Positions 18,804 to 27,300 of a stretch of 64,000 nucleotides of DNA are shown one piece after another. Positions within the stretch are counted from its first letter, which is position 1; every line of letters begins with the position of its first letter. The position numbers were made by a program, and so were the translations under genes. Source of the stretch: DATFJT01 sp965230755 (GTDB lineage: Bacteria > Bacteroidota > Bacteroidia > Chitinophagales > Saprospiraceae); the NCBI GenBank assembly GCA_965230755.1, contig CBDDLT010000021.1:151502-215501 (forward strand), given 5' to 3'. Below the pieces are notes generated by a model. It saw nothing but the letters and a program-made list of their open reading frames with translations. It was not told the origin of the DNA and made no database searches.

Positions 18804-19848
18804 TCATCTTAACGGTAGAATTATTTCACATAAGAACCGGGAATATATTTATTTATCCGGGACGGATTATCTGGGAATGGCCTATAATCAAAATTTAAGG
18901 AAGGCCATCATTAGATCCTATGATCAATTCGGTTTAAATTATGGCTCTACAAGAAAGCATGGGCTCTTTGAAGACATCTACTCCGAAGCTGAAAGTCTTT
19001 TTGCTACAAAGCTTGGTTTAGAATCAGGATTAACCGTATCCAGTGGTACACTGGCTGGCCAACTTGTCAGAAATGCCGTTAAGGCCCTATCATATGCGAT
19101 CATCGAGGCTCCTCGACTACATCCTGCTCTTAAAGATATAGTGGATGATATGGTAACACCGCGGATCCAAGAAATGAAGTCCAATTTCATCGAAGATATT
19201 TCCAAGCATCCTAGCGATAAAATTGCGGTTCTTCTTGTTGCTGTAGATCCTCTTACCATAGAATTGGCCAATTTTGATTTCCTTCAACATTTTACGGAAA
19301 AAGAATTGCTCATTATTATTGATGACACACACGGTTTAGGTGTTTTGGGTGAAGATGGTGGAGGCTACCTATCCCTATACCCAGAGTTAAGACAGCATAA
19401 TGTTGTTTTGATCAGTTCACTGGCCAAGGGAATTTCTCTGCCTGGTGGATTAATTGCAGGCCCTAAGTCTTTTGTAGATAGAATTCGAAACAGTGGCCAT
19501 TTTGCCGGCAGTTCTCCGATGAGTCCACCCTACCTAAAGGCTTATGTAGAATGTCAAAAAGACTATAGAAGTCAAATGATGAGATTGAGAGAGAATATCA
19601 ATACTTTCCTCGAACATATAGACTCCAATATCTCGTTCCGCTCGATGAAGGATTTCCCTATATTCTGGTTCACTGACCCTGAGGTTGGTGAAGCGCTCAA
19701 ATCCAAAGGTCTTTGGTTATCCAGTATAAGATACCCTTATCCTCATTCGGATTTATTGAATCGGGTTATTCTCAATGGAACGCATGAAGAATCTGATATT
19801 CTTAATATAGCTCATCAAATTAATGAACATTATAAGGGTATCAACTGA
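18793..19848 (+). CDS. Alpha-oxoamine-synthase-like PLP enzyme (AONS/KBL fold)
   Basis: This protein (351 aa) resembles 8-amino-7-oxononanoate synthase and 2-amino-3-ketobutyrate CoA ligase. It has YLSGTDYLGMAY near the N-terminus, YGSTRKHGLFE, the PLP-aspartate motif DDTHGLGVLGEDGGGYL, and the Schiff-base lysine in SSLAKGISLPGG. The segment that normally reads D-x-x-NHAS is replaced by EAPRLHPALKD, so it is not a normal biotin synthase, and no bio genes are nearby. It overlaps the epimerase gene by 11 bp and is part of the murein-peptide cluster; I infer it acts on an amino acid released there, perhaps as an aldolase, racemase or acyltransferase. Its 3' end overlaps the convergent M14 gene by 19 bp. 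Confidence 0.7.
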   Translation: MKIDHLNGRIISHKNREYIYLSGTDYLGMAYNQNLRKAIIRSYDQFGLNYGSTRKHGLFEDIYSEAESLFATKLGLESGLTVSSGTLAGQLVRNAVKALSYAIIEAPRLHPALKDIVDDMVTPRIQEMKSNFIEDISKHPSDKIAVLLVAVDPLTIELANFDFLQHFTEKELLIIIDDTHGLGVLGEDGGGYLSLYPELRQHNVVLISSLAKGISLPGGLIAGPKSFVDRIRNSGHFAGSSPMSPPYLKAYVECQKDYRSQMMRLRENINTFLEHIDSNISFRSMKDFPIFWFTDPEVGEALKSKGLWLSSIRYPYPHSDLLNRVILNGTHEESDILNIAHQINEHYKGIN

Positions 19849-21308
19849 CCATTGACAACAAGATACTTTCTTTCACCGTCCTTGGTCAAGTAGAAAAATG
19901 GATTCTGCGATATCTTGATGGGATCATTCTTAAATCGTTCTTGAGATGTAATCAAATAATAAGGAGCATTGGTCCATTCTGATCTAGGAGGTCGCTGTTC
20001 CAGTTGAAAGACCGCATACCCTTCAGAAAGATATCGTTTAATTTGATCTTCATCCTCTAATTCCACCAATGAATCCAGTATTTTAATTTCAACTTCAGTA
20101 TCCACTTCATACTCGCTGGCATCAAAGATTTCGTAAGCTGTCCTAGTTGACAAATCGCCGATTTCGTCAATGTACACCTTGTGATAAAAAGAAAACGCCC
20201 CGTGTGCTTCATTAACCTCCTGGCGTTTAAACCCGATATCAATATCCATCTTGTGTCCGAATTGTTCAATTTGCAAATGTTGAATCATCAAATCATACAT
20301 TCTTCTATTATTGAAGGGTATTTTCTCATAATCCTCTTGAGAATAATTCTCATAACTACCGTTAAGTATGGATTCAAAAATCAATCGATATAAATTATAA
20401 TGTAGTCTTCTATTGCCAATTTTTTCAGGATCATCCTTTGTTCCTCCCGATTCGATAAGAATAGTCCGCGTACCCCATTTTTGAATATTATCACCAAATG
20501 CTCTCGGCTCGAAGGTATCATCGAATTTGCCTACATGACCAGGGATATTCTTTTGCAGATACTCGTTAATCATGCCTATCATTTGCATCGCATCTTCTCT
20601 TTTGCTATTGATATTCTTCTCCCAATCATATGCTGGTGCTAGGAAGGAAAACCGTGCAGAATTATCTGACCTACCCGCAGAGTAATAGATACTTTGATCA
20701 TGTAAATTAAAGCCCCACTCCGCATCTGTCCTATCCCGAATTTCTTTCAGTATCCTCGATTCAGGATGATTTAGTCGAATAGCATCCCTATTCATATCAA
20801 TGCCCAATGCAGTGTACCTCCAATATCTGTCCGCCCCATCCGGATTAAGCAGGGGAATCATATGTATGCTGCAGTTCTTGGCCAATCTCTTCTTAAAGTC
20901 TTTATCAAAGGACATGTCTTTTAAATAGTTTATGAAATCGAAAAGTGCCATTGTTGCAGTTGGTTCATTGCCATGCATTTGAGTCCAAAGCAAAATATCG
21001 ATTGGTCCTTCACCCCATTTGACATAGTATATCTCCTTGTCTTCAAGGCTTTTACCTGCCAATTCTACTTCAAAATCCTTATGATCCTTTAGTTCTAAAA
21101 TCAAATTTTGAATATCTCCATGCTTATATCTTCTGTTTTCAATCGTTATTTCTTTATAACTAGAGTATTCTTCTTCGTATTTTTGCTGTGGACTCATGCT
21201 TTGAGCAAAAGAAAATTGAGCTCCGACCTGCAGAAATAGAAAGATGAAAACGAATAAATAAATTGAATTCCACCGAGTTTGACTTTTTATATGGATCATA
21301 TTAAACAC
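19830..21308 (-). CDS. M14 family zinc carboxypeptidase, exported
   Basis: This protein (492 aa) has a hydrophobic signal sequence (about residues 13-36). The M14 domain (about 60-310) has the zinc-binding HxxE in QMHGNEPTATMAL, the substrate-carboxylate region LLNPDGADRYWRY and DMNRDAI, the third zinc ligand in GFNLHDQSIYYS, and the catalytic glutamate in TILIESGGT. A C-terminal extension of about 180 residues is of unknown role. M14 enzymes remove C-terminal residues; the MpaA branch cuts gamma-D-Glu-diaminopimelate in murein tripeptide, which would fit the neighbours, but MpaA is cytoplasmic and this one looks exported. Its first codons overlap those of the divergent DD-peptidase gene, leaving almost no spacer. 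Confidence 0.83.
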   Translation of the reverse strand: MFNMIHIKSQTRWNSIYLFVFIFLFLQVGAQFSFAQSMSPQQKYEEEYSSYKEITIENRRYKHGDIQNLILELKDHKDFEVELAGKSLEDKEIYYVKWGEGPIDILLWTQMHGNEPTATMALFDFINYLKDMSFDKDFKKRLAKNCSIHMIPLLNPDGADRYWRYTALGIDMNRDAIRLNHPESRILKEIRDRTDAEWGFNLHDQSIYYSAGRSDNSARFSFLAPAYDWEKNINSKREDAMQMIGMINEYLQKNIPGHVGKFDDTFEPRAFGDNIQKWGTRTILIESGGTKDDPEKIGNRRLHYNLYRLIFESILNGSYENYSQEDYEKIPFNNRRMYDLMIQHLQIEQFGHKMDIDIGFKRQEVNEAHGAFSFYHKVYIDEIGDLSTRTAYEIFDASEYEVDTEVEIKILDSLVELEDEDQIKRYLSEGYAVFQLEQRPPRSEWTNAPYYLITSQERFKNDPIKISQNPFFYLTKDGERKYLVVNGQLIPL

Positions 21309-22643
21309 AATTTCAATTTAAAGTACCTAAAATTAACCAAAGTTTGCATTTTCTTTCTTGCTCTACTTTTTGGTTCTTGTATATTTCAGCGTCCCTTGGC
21401 TGACAAACTTTTTTACGAGGAAACTGGTACGCTCGGTGAGGCCCAGATTTCATATTTATTCAAAGATCTTGAGACCGGAGAAATTATAGAGGAATACCAA
21501 TCTGAAAAATTTTTCACTCCTGCTTCTAATATGAAGCTATTTACCTTGCACTCAGTACTCAAAGTTTATCCGGATAGTCTACCTGCAGGTTGTTTTTATG
21601 ATAACAACGATAGTCTGGTCTACATTCCAACAGGTGATCCTACCTTCCTGAATGAAAAACTTTCTAGCGTTCCCGTTATGTCAAGGCTTAAGAATAATTC
21701 ATTATCGGAAGTCTTTGTCTCAATTCCTCCGTTTGACTCAAAAGTTTACGGTCCGGGATGGGCGTGGGATGACGACGGTAAGTTATATCAATGCGGTAGA
21801 TTTCCCTTGGCAATTTATGGAGGGAAAATTACAATTGATAAGAAAGTGGATCGAGATGTTAACGCCCCTGGAGAATTTTTTGATGAGCGATTTATTTTCG
21901 AACCCAATTCAGATATTGGAAGCCTTGAGGAAATTAAACTTGAAAAGAAGCCATTCTCCAATGAGATCAGTTTGAGCAGAAAAATAAATAAGAATGATGA
22001 CTTTGAGTTGGAGTTTTCATTTTTCCCCACTGCTGAATTACTTCTTGATCTTTTGGCGGACACACTGGATAAATCGGTGACTCGTTCGTATTATCTAGCG
22101 GAGAATCAAAGCCTGGAGTGCTATCAGCAAGCCTCTGGAGAAGTCATCAAAAAAATGATGCATGAATCGGATAATTTTATTGCAGAACAATTGATGTTGA
22201 TGATTGGCTATGCTTCCGGTAAAATCTATTCTGTTGATAAGGGCATAGACTTTTCATCGGAGAACTTCTTCAGGGACTTCGATTTGAGTGAAACTACATG
22301 GGTGGACGGAAGTGGATTGTCTAGATACAACAAGACTAATACCCGAACCTTGGTCAATTTGCTTGAACTACTCATTGATGAGAATGACCTTGATCAAATC
22401 AGGTCGTTTTTACCACAAGGTGGAAAGGAAGGGACATTATCTGATTATTACTGGGACCAAGAGCCATATGTTTGGGCTAAAACGGGATCAATGAAGGGAG
22501 TATATTGTTTGAGTGGTCTATTAAGATCTGCGGAAGAAAAAGACATTGTATTCAGTGTTATGGTCAATAATTATAAAGGCTCTACCAATCAAGTCATTGG
22601 AAAAATTGAGAAACTCCTCAAACATCTCCGTGATGAGCATTAG
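21291..22643 (+). CDS. dacB: D-alanyl-D-alanine carboxypeptidase/endopeptidase (PBP4 type, family S13)
   Basis: This protein (450 aa from this start) has an N-terminal lipoprotein-like signal ending in LLFGSC. All three penicillin-binding motifs of family S13 are present: SxxK in PASNMKLF (about S79-K82), the SxN-type motif region SGLSRYNKTN, and KTG in WAKTGSMKG (about K397). PBP4-type enzymes cut D-Ala-D-Ala ends and D-Ala-mDAP cross-links in the periplasm, releasing peptides that LD-carboxypeptidase and the epimerase next door could process. A TTG start four codons upstream is possible, but the ATG at 21291 is preferred. It is divergent from, and overlaps the 5' end of, the M14 gene. Confidence 0.87.
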   Translation: MDHIKHNFNLKYLKLTKVCIFFLALLFGSCIFQRPLADKLFYEETGTLGEAQISYLFKDLETGEIIEEYQSEKFFTPASNMKLFTLHSVLKVYPDSLPAGCFYDNNDSLVYIPTGDPTFLNEKLSSVPVMSRLKNNSLSEVFVSIPPFDSKVYGPGWAWDDDGKLYQCGRFPLAIYGGKITIDKKVDRDVNAPGEFFDERFIFEPNSDIGSLEEIKLEKKPFSNEISLSRKINKNDDFELEFSFFPTAELLLDLLADTLDKSVTRSYYLAENQSLECYQQASGEVIKKMMHESDNFIAEQLMLMIGYASGKIYSVDKGIDFSSENFFRDFDLSETTWVDGSGLSRYNKTNTRTLVNLLELLIDENDLDQIRSFLPQGGKEGTLSDYYWDQEPYVWAKTGSMKGVYCLSGLLRSAEEKDIVFSVMVNNYKGSTNQVIGKIEKLLKHLRDEH

Positions 22644-22653
22644 ATATTAAGTA

Positions 22654-23415
22654 ATGAAGATCATATACTCTGAAGGGCCTGCTCAATATCAGGATTACAC
22701 TTTTAATTATGCTGTTTATGCCATTCCAACCAACGAGGAATTGGATTTGGCATATTCCATGGGCTTCCTTCCGTATACGGGTAATCTATCTCTAGAACAA
22801 TGCTACTTCTATCTGTGCAGAAGCCTGAGAATAGATCTGAACAAATTCGAAATTAATTCGGAAAACAAAAGGGTGTTTAAAAAAATAGATCCTGAGAATG
22901 TTAAATTAAGTGTTCTTACAGTGCAAGAATTTTTGGAGAATAAGTCGGCCATCAAATTTTGTTTTGATTACATAAGAGAACGCTTTCCGGAAAAAGCAAT
23001 GACGGAAGAACGTTTCCAATACATTCTAAATATTCTTGAAGGCCTAGAAGTATATCAATTGGAATTTCAGGGTAGAATGATTGCTTATATTCTTATCGTT
23101 CAAGGCGAGAAGTCGGCGCATTATTGGTTTTCTTTTTATTCTCTCGATTTATCCAAAGAAATTCCAGTCGGTAAGTTTTCTATGACCTATATGATTAATC
23201 ACTTCAAAACGAAGGCTCTAGATTACTTGTATCTCGGGACCTGTTATGGCACAAAATCGCTCTACAAGGCAAGAGACTACAAAGGCATGGAATACTTTGA
23301 CGGAGCAGGATGGAATAATTCCCTCCAATCCTTGAAAGTCTTATGTAAAAACGATGAAATACCTCGAAAATCCTTAACAGATCAATTAAAAATGAATAAT
23401 TTTGATCTTAAATAA
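22654..23415 (+). CDS. ATE/Bpt-like aminoacyl transferase (GNAT fold)
   Basis: This protein (253 aa) resembles the C-terminal half of arginyl- or leucyl-tRNA-protein transferases: AYILIVQGEKSAHYWFSFYS followed by GKFSMTYMINHFKTK, then YLYLGTCYGTKSLYKARDY. This fold moves an amino acid from tRNA to a protein N-terminus or to another amine. The N-terminal cysteine cluster of eukaryotic ATE1 is missing; only scattered cysteines are seen (CYFYLCRSLR). Many Bacteroidota carry such a gene, but I know of no direct test of its substrate. It lies 10 bp after dacB and 9 bp before a small lipoprotein gene, so the three probably share a transcript. Confidence 0.68.
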   Translation: MKIIYSEGPAQYQDYTFNYAVYAIPTNEELDLAYSMGFLPYTGNLSLEQCYFYLCRSLRIDLNKFEINSENKRVFKKIDPENVKLSVLTVQEFLENKSAIKFCFDYIRERFPEKAMTEERFQYILNILEGLEVYQLEFQGRMIAYILIVQGEKSAHYWFSFYSLDLSKEIPVGKFSMTYMINHFKTKALDYLYLGTCYGTKSLYKARDYKGMEYFDGAGWNNSLQSLKVLCKNDEIPRKSLTDQLKMNNFDLK

Positions 23416-23424
23416 TCAATTGAA

Positions 23425-23844
23425 ATGAATAAATTATTATTGAGCTTACTCATCGGATTCACTTTCCTTGCCTGTACCAATGATTCCGAAAAGTCAGAAG
23501 GCGGTGATGAACAAGTTTCTGAAGCAACTCAAACTGCAAATAATGATCCTGGTTCTATAGAAGGTACTTGGGTAAGAAGTTATCAAATTAACGACGAAAT
23601 TATTGAAGTTGGCTTTACTCTAAATGAAGACAAGACTGTGGACATCATAAAAATGAGGGATGAATACAGCAAGTATTGGAGATTAGCGACTGAGGACACT
23701 TTACAATTCTACTATCAGAACAGAGTGACCAATGATACGCTCATTAGTAAGAATTATTTCATCGCTAATTTTAATGCCACTGAGTTGGTCTTGGTTCCGC
23801 ACAATGCTCCTAAGAATTATAAGGAGTTTTATGCAAGAAAATAA
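23425..23844 (+). CDS. Small lipoprotein of unknown function (lipocalin-like)
   Basis: This protein (139 aa) has a clear lipoprotein signal: MNKLLLSLLIGFTFLACTN, with the lipid-bearing Cys at about position 17. The mature part begins with a Ser/Glu/Gln-rich linker (about 18-45). It then has a beta-rich domain starting with GSIEGTWVRSYQI and ending NYKEFYARK, a pattern like the small lipocalin-like domains common in this phylum. It is expected to be anchored to the inner or outer membrane. No ligand can be proposed. It ends the plus-strand run that starts at the EamA transporter. Confidence 0.7.
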   Translation: MNKLLLSLLIGFTFLACTNDSEKSEGGDEQVSEATQTANNDPGSIEGTWVRSYQINDEIIEVGFTLNEDKTVDIIKMRDEYSKYWRLATEDTLQFYYQNRVTNDTLISKNYFIANFNATELVLVPHNAPKNYKEFYARK

Positions 23845-23880
23845 TCTGGCAATAGAATTGACCTGATCTTCTTGGAATAT

Positions 23881-23904
23881 ATTGATCGTCCAACATCGAT
23901 CAAT
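23881..23904. terminator. Inverted repeat between convergent genes, possible bidirectional terminator
   Basis: ATTGATCG (23881-23888) and CGATCAAT (23897-23904) form a perfect 8-bp stem with an 8-base loop in the 68-bp gap between the lipoprotein gene and the convergent GNAT gene. No T-run follows on either strand, so intrinsic termination is unproven. A binding site for a dimeric protein would look the same. Confidence 0.35.
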
Positions 23905-23912
23905 GGATGCAA

Positions 23913-24755
23913 TTATTGATTGGGGAGTATTAATTTCATCTCGTACTGCCTAAGAAAACGGTTCAGTCCAATCCCTTCAAGAAATTTATTACTTTTCTGA
24001 TCATTTCCATCTACATTGATCACAAACAGGTCTTTGTTGGAAGGTATATGGTTGAACATCCCTGAGGCAATTCCCTTATTTCGATAGAATTTGTGAACAG
24101 CAAATTGCTTTATTCTTAATCCCTCTGGGTCGTAAATCATATAAGCCACCGGAAGATCATCCATTTCGGCCACGATAGTTTTCAGTTTATCCTTTAAATA
24201 TTCAAGTGTTGTTGTTTGATGTTGCCAACTCGGCATCCAATCCCAATGCGACAAAAAATCTGATGGATTAAAAGTCTCGTTTTCTACGATTCGGAGTTGT
24301 GAATTAATAGCGGATTTATGCATAGTCCCCTTATAGCATTCGAGGTTTCTTGAAATTTTAAACCCTACTTTTTCATAAATCTTAATTGCCCTATGATTAT
24401 CTGAAATAACTTCTAATAAGCCCTGATCGAATTTAAGATGCTTAAAATGTGGCAAAATATATTCATACATTCTCCCCGTGATCTGTTGCCCTCTTTCTTC
24501 AGGGATTACACCAGTTCCAGCATTATAAAAAGTCTTCTTACCAGATATAACTCTCGATCCATGAAGAATAAATCCAACTAGAATATCATTTCTAAAAGCA
24601 CCTGTTGAAATGTTCAGGTCAATGCTCTCAGACTTTAACTTGTTAGCAAATTGTTCTAAATTATATTCTACCTTGACAGAATAATCTGAAAAAGCTTTAT
24701 TAAATGTATTTTTAATTGCTTCAAGGCTTACTTCCTCTAAATTTCCTATTCTCAT
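23913..24755 (-). CDS. GNAT acetyltransferase with two GNAT-like halves
   Basis: This protein (280 aa) is made of two GNAT-like domains. The first (about 1-135) has GVIPEERGQQITGRMYEYI at the acetyl-CoA pyrophosphate loop, then ISDNHRAIKIYEKVGFKISR, the typical GNAT end. The second (about 150-280) has IKQFAVHKFYRNKGIASGMF and VDGNDQKSNKFLEGIGLNRF. Both copies keep the R/Q-x-x-G-x-G/A pattern needed for cofactor binding. The substrate cannot be named. It lies downstream of, and in the same direction as, the small phage-like membrane protein gene (15-bp gap), suggesting co-transcription. Confidence 0.8.
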   Translation of the reverse strand: MRIGNLEEVSLEAIKNTFNKAFSDYSVKVEYNLEQFANKLKSESIDLNISTGAFRNDILVGFILHGSRVISGKKTFYNAGTGVIPEERGQQITGRMYEYILPHFKHLKFDQGLLEVISDNHRAIKIYEKVGFKISRNLECYKGTMHKSAINSQLRIVENETFNPSDFLSHWDWMPSWQHQTTTLEYLKDKLKTIVAEMDDLPVAYMIYDPEGLRIKQFAVHKFYRNKGIASGMFNHIPSNKDLFVINVDGNDQKSNKFLEGIGLNRFLRQYEMKLILPNQ

Positions 24756-24770
24756 GTTTGACTTTATGCT

Positions 24771-25340
24771 TTAATCATTTTTATATGATTCTAATCTCCT
24801 TTTTAATTTAAGCATGCCCTTTAATTTTTCGGCTACTTCATCCAAGGTCGATTGTGTTTCATTCAAAATAGTTTTTAATTCCTCATCTACATCTACAGGA
24901 TGTTCGTTTAGTTCGTGTAAGGTACCATTCAATTTGGCTTCAGCTATTCTTAAACGTTTTTTTATGTTTTTGTTTCGATCTATATTTCTAGGAGATACAA
25001 TTCGGAATAAGTACAAAATATACAATAACAAAGCAATAACAGCACAACTGGGAATTATGATTATAGCGAGAACAGCTACCATGATATCGCTGGTCTCCTT
25101 GTCGAAAATCTCACCTGCGTCATTGTGAAAAGCCTCATGACAATGATTTTTCCCATCTATCGGATAAAAAGTGAAATCAATAATTTTTTCGAAAAATCTC
25201 CATTGCCAAGGAATCCTCTCTGATTCAAAATGACGGGTGTAATACCCCACCCTTGAGGATATCGTATTATCCGGATTACCTCCTGCAAGAACATTCCCTA
25301 ACTGATCAATGGACACAAATAGATTTCCTAAATAGCGCAT
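24771..25340 (-). CDS. Small membrane protein with a phage-like N-terminal motif and coiled-coil tail
   Basis: I do not recognise a named family for this protein (189 aa). Its first 35 residues (LFVSIDQLGNVLAGGNPD and then TISSRVGY) and the later DGKNHCHEAF resemble a small protein type that is common in phage and prophage genomes, where it has no assigned role. A strong membrane helix follows (about 95-120), and the last 60 residues form a charged helix likely to coil. It is therefore predicted to be a single-pass or monotopic membrane protein. Its gene is divergent from the GldM-like gene across a 201-bp gap, and no other phage gene is seen nearby. Confidence 0.6.
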   Translation of the reverse strand: MRYLGNLFVSIDQLGNVLAGGNPDNTISSRVGYYTRHFESERIPWQWRFFEKIIDFTFYPIDGKNHCHEAFHNDAGEIFDKETSDIMVAVLAIIIIPSCAVIALLLYILYLFRIVSPRNIDRNKNIKKRLRIAEAKLNGTLHELNEHPVDVDEELKTILNETQSTLDEVAEKLKGMLKLKRRLESYKND

Positions 25341-25541
25341 TCTAGTTCGATTTTAGTCACTTAAAATACGAAGAAAATACTATGAGATATACTTATTTGC
25401 ATTTTGAATTATATTATATCGACTTCATCGTTTATTCCAGTATTTAAATTTACATAGCAATAATGCACGTTCAATAATAGTTCTCACTTACACTTAAACC
25501 TTACTTAAATAAACTTTGAACATTTTAAATCAACTCCGCTT

Positions 25542-27215
25542 ATGAAAATTCACCAAATATTCAATCTAAAGAAATTTAGGAAACCAGTCATCCTTCTCAG
25601 TTCTATAATTATCCTGGGATTGGTCTTTTTTCTTGGTAAAAAAAGGGGCATGCTGATAGCATCTTCACAAACAGATCTATTTTTTCTACTTGACAAAACC
25701 CTATGTAAATCCGCAAGTCTGGCCTCGGAGATGGCCCTAGACAAAAAAAGAGAAATAGAAGGAAAATTTGAAGGTCATAGGAAACCTCTAAAACCAATAC
25801 TTTATGGAGCCATGGACAATGTGAAAGAGGCCGTTGATAATTTTACCGATTATATAGAATCGATCAAAGTAAAACTTATGGATGAGTCCGGAAACAAGAA
25901 TGGAAAAATTGATGAAGGAGACATGGATCGTTTTGGGTTGCCCATAGGTAAAGAGAATAAACGAAATACTCACAAACTTCTTGAAAACGGTCCTATAGGA
26001 GAAGAAATAAGGAAAAAAATGATTGTGCTTCGCCAAAAAATTCTTGACGAATACTCAAATGCATTGCTAAATGAAACGACCCTTGACATAGCAAAACTCA
26101 ACACCTTTGACTCCAGCGAGGTTAAGAAGAGAATCGAGGCATTTGATCATGCCTTAGAATTGAAACCAACACCAGTACAAAGAATTAGGGCAACTACTAG
26201 CTTCAATAGTTGGGCTGAATATCGCTTTCATCGCTTATCATTAGCAGCAGTGCTTCCACTATTGTCCAAATTTCAAAATGATGCACGAAATGCCCAAGCC
26301 TTAATAAATTCGGAACTTGCAAGCCTGACGTACTCCAGATGTGAGCTCGTGCTCGAAAAGTATTTTCCCATTATGAATCCCAAAAAAGGATATATAGTCA
26401 AAGGTGAAAAATTTGAATCAGAAGTAGCCATTGGCTCCTTTTCACGTAAATTTTCCGAGACTTCCATAATTATTATTAACGGTGATACTTTAACACTGAA
26501 TGATGAAGGAAAAGCCAGTTATGTCGACAGGGCGAATTCGTATGGAAGAAAAACCCTGAACATGAAAGCAATAGTAGAAAATACGGAGACTGGTGAAACT
26601 ATTAGTGGTACAAGTTCTTTCGATTACGAAGTCGGAGAACGAAGTGCATCTCTACTGCTCAATAAGATGAATGTATTTTATATTGGAGTTGACAATCCTT
26701 TTGAAGTAGCTATTGCAGGCTATTCAGCTAACGAAGTAAAAGTTAGCTGTATTGGGGATGCTTGCAAGATCAGCGGTGGCAACGGCCACTATATTGCTCA
26801 TGTTTCACAAGCCGGAATGGTTAAAGTGAAAATATCTGCCAAGGATTTTACCAAAACCTACTTTGTAGAAGCTAGAAGCATTCCCGATCCTAGGGTAAGT
26901 TTGGGCGAGTTAAAATCAAATGTATTTCATGTGGGCTTGAATGAGTTTCAATCACAGAAAGAATTAGTCATATTTCAAAACTATATAGATTTTGATGTTA
27001 AATGCTCAATCAAAGGATTCCAATTAATGTATGTACCTGCCTTAGGAAATCCTGATTCTATATACAATGAAGGCCAACAATTAAGTCAAGAGACAATAAA
27101 TATTCTTGGTCAAGCTAAGTCCGGAGACATTTATAGTTTTAATCAAATCAAAACTATTTGTGAAGGGGATATTGAAGCGAGAAATGCGCCAACATTAGCG
27201 TATTATATTAAATGA
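25542..27215 (+). CDS. Stand-alone GldM/PorM-like protein
   Basis: This protein (557 aa) resembles GldM, the inner-membrane protein that spans the periplasm and, with GldL, forms the proton-driven motor of the type IX secretion and gliding machinery. One membrane helix lies near the N-terminus (about residues 15-32). A helical region with PIGEEIRKKMIVLRQKI and SFNSWAEYRFHRLSLAAVLPLLSKFQND follows. The C-terminal half has the beta-domain signature LLNKMNVFYIGVDNPFEVAI, which closely matches GldM. GldK, GldL and GldN, which normally flank gldM, are absent, and the N-terminal residues preceding the helix differ from typical GldM. It is best read as a paralogue of unknown partner. Confidence 0.75.
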   Translation: MKIHQIFNLKKFRKPVILLSSIIILGLVFFLGKKRGMLIASSQTDLFFLLDKTLCKSASLASEMALDKKREIEGKFEGHRKPLKPILYGAMDNVKEAVDNFTDYIESIKVKLMDESGNKNGKIDEGDMDRFGLPIGKENKRNTHKLLENGPIGEEIRKKMIVLRQKILDEYSNALLNETTLDIAKLNTFDSSEVKKRIEAFDHALELKPTPVQRIRATTSFNSWAEYRFHRLSLAAVLPLLSKFQNDARNAQALINSELASLTYSRCELVLEKYFPIMNPKKGYIVKGEKFESEVAIGSFSRKFSETSIIIINGDTLTLNDEGKASYVDRANSYGRKTLNMKAIVENTETGETISGTSSFDYEVGERSASLLLNKMNVFYIGVDNPFEVAIAGYSANEVKVSCIGDACKISGGNGHYIAHVSQAGMVKVKISAKDFTKTYFVEARSIPDPRVSLGELKSNVFHVGLNEFQSQKELVIFQNYIDFDVKCSIKGFQLMYVPALGNPDSIYNEGQQLSQETINILGQAKSGDIYSFNQIKTICEGDIEARNAPTLAYYIK

Positions 27216-27300
27216 ATGGCAAAATAATTTTTAGTAAAAGAAGAGGGACCAACAGCATTCCTGTCAGCCCCTTCATACACTAAAACCACCAAATTATATC

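Noticed and set aside
18793..19848. Biotin synthesis enzyme BioF
   Set aside because: The usual NHAS region is altered and no bio genes are nearby; context is murein peptide use.
24814..25128. Plus-strand frame opposite the phage-like membrane protein gene
   Set aside because: It lies wholly inside the minus-strand gene, which has a better start, a membrane helix and a recognisable N-terminus.
27216..27300. Weak GC-containing hairpin between the GldM-like gene and degP (GAGGGACC and CCCCTTC)
   Set aside because: The arms pair poorly and no T-run follows; not called as a terminator.
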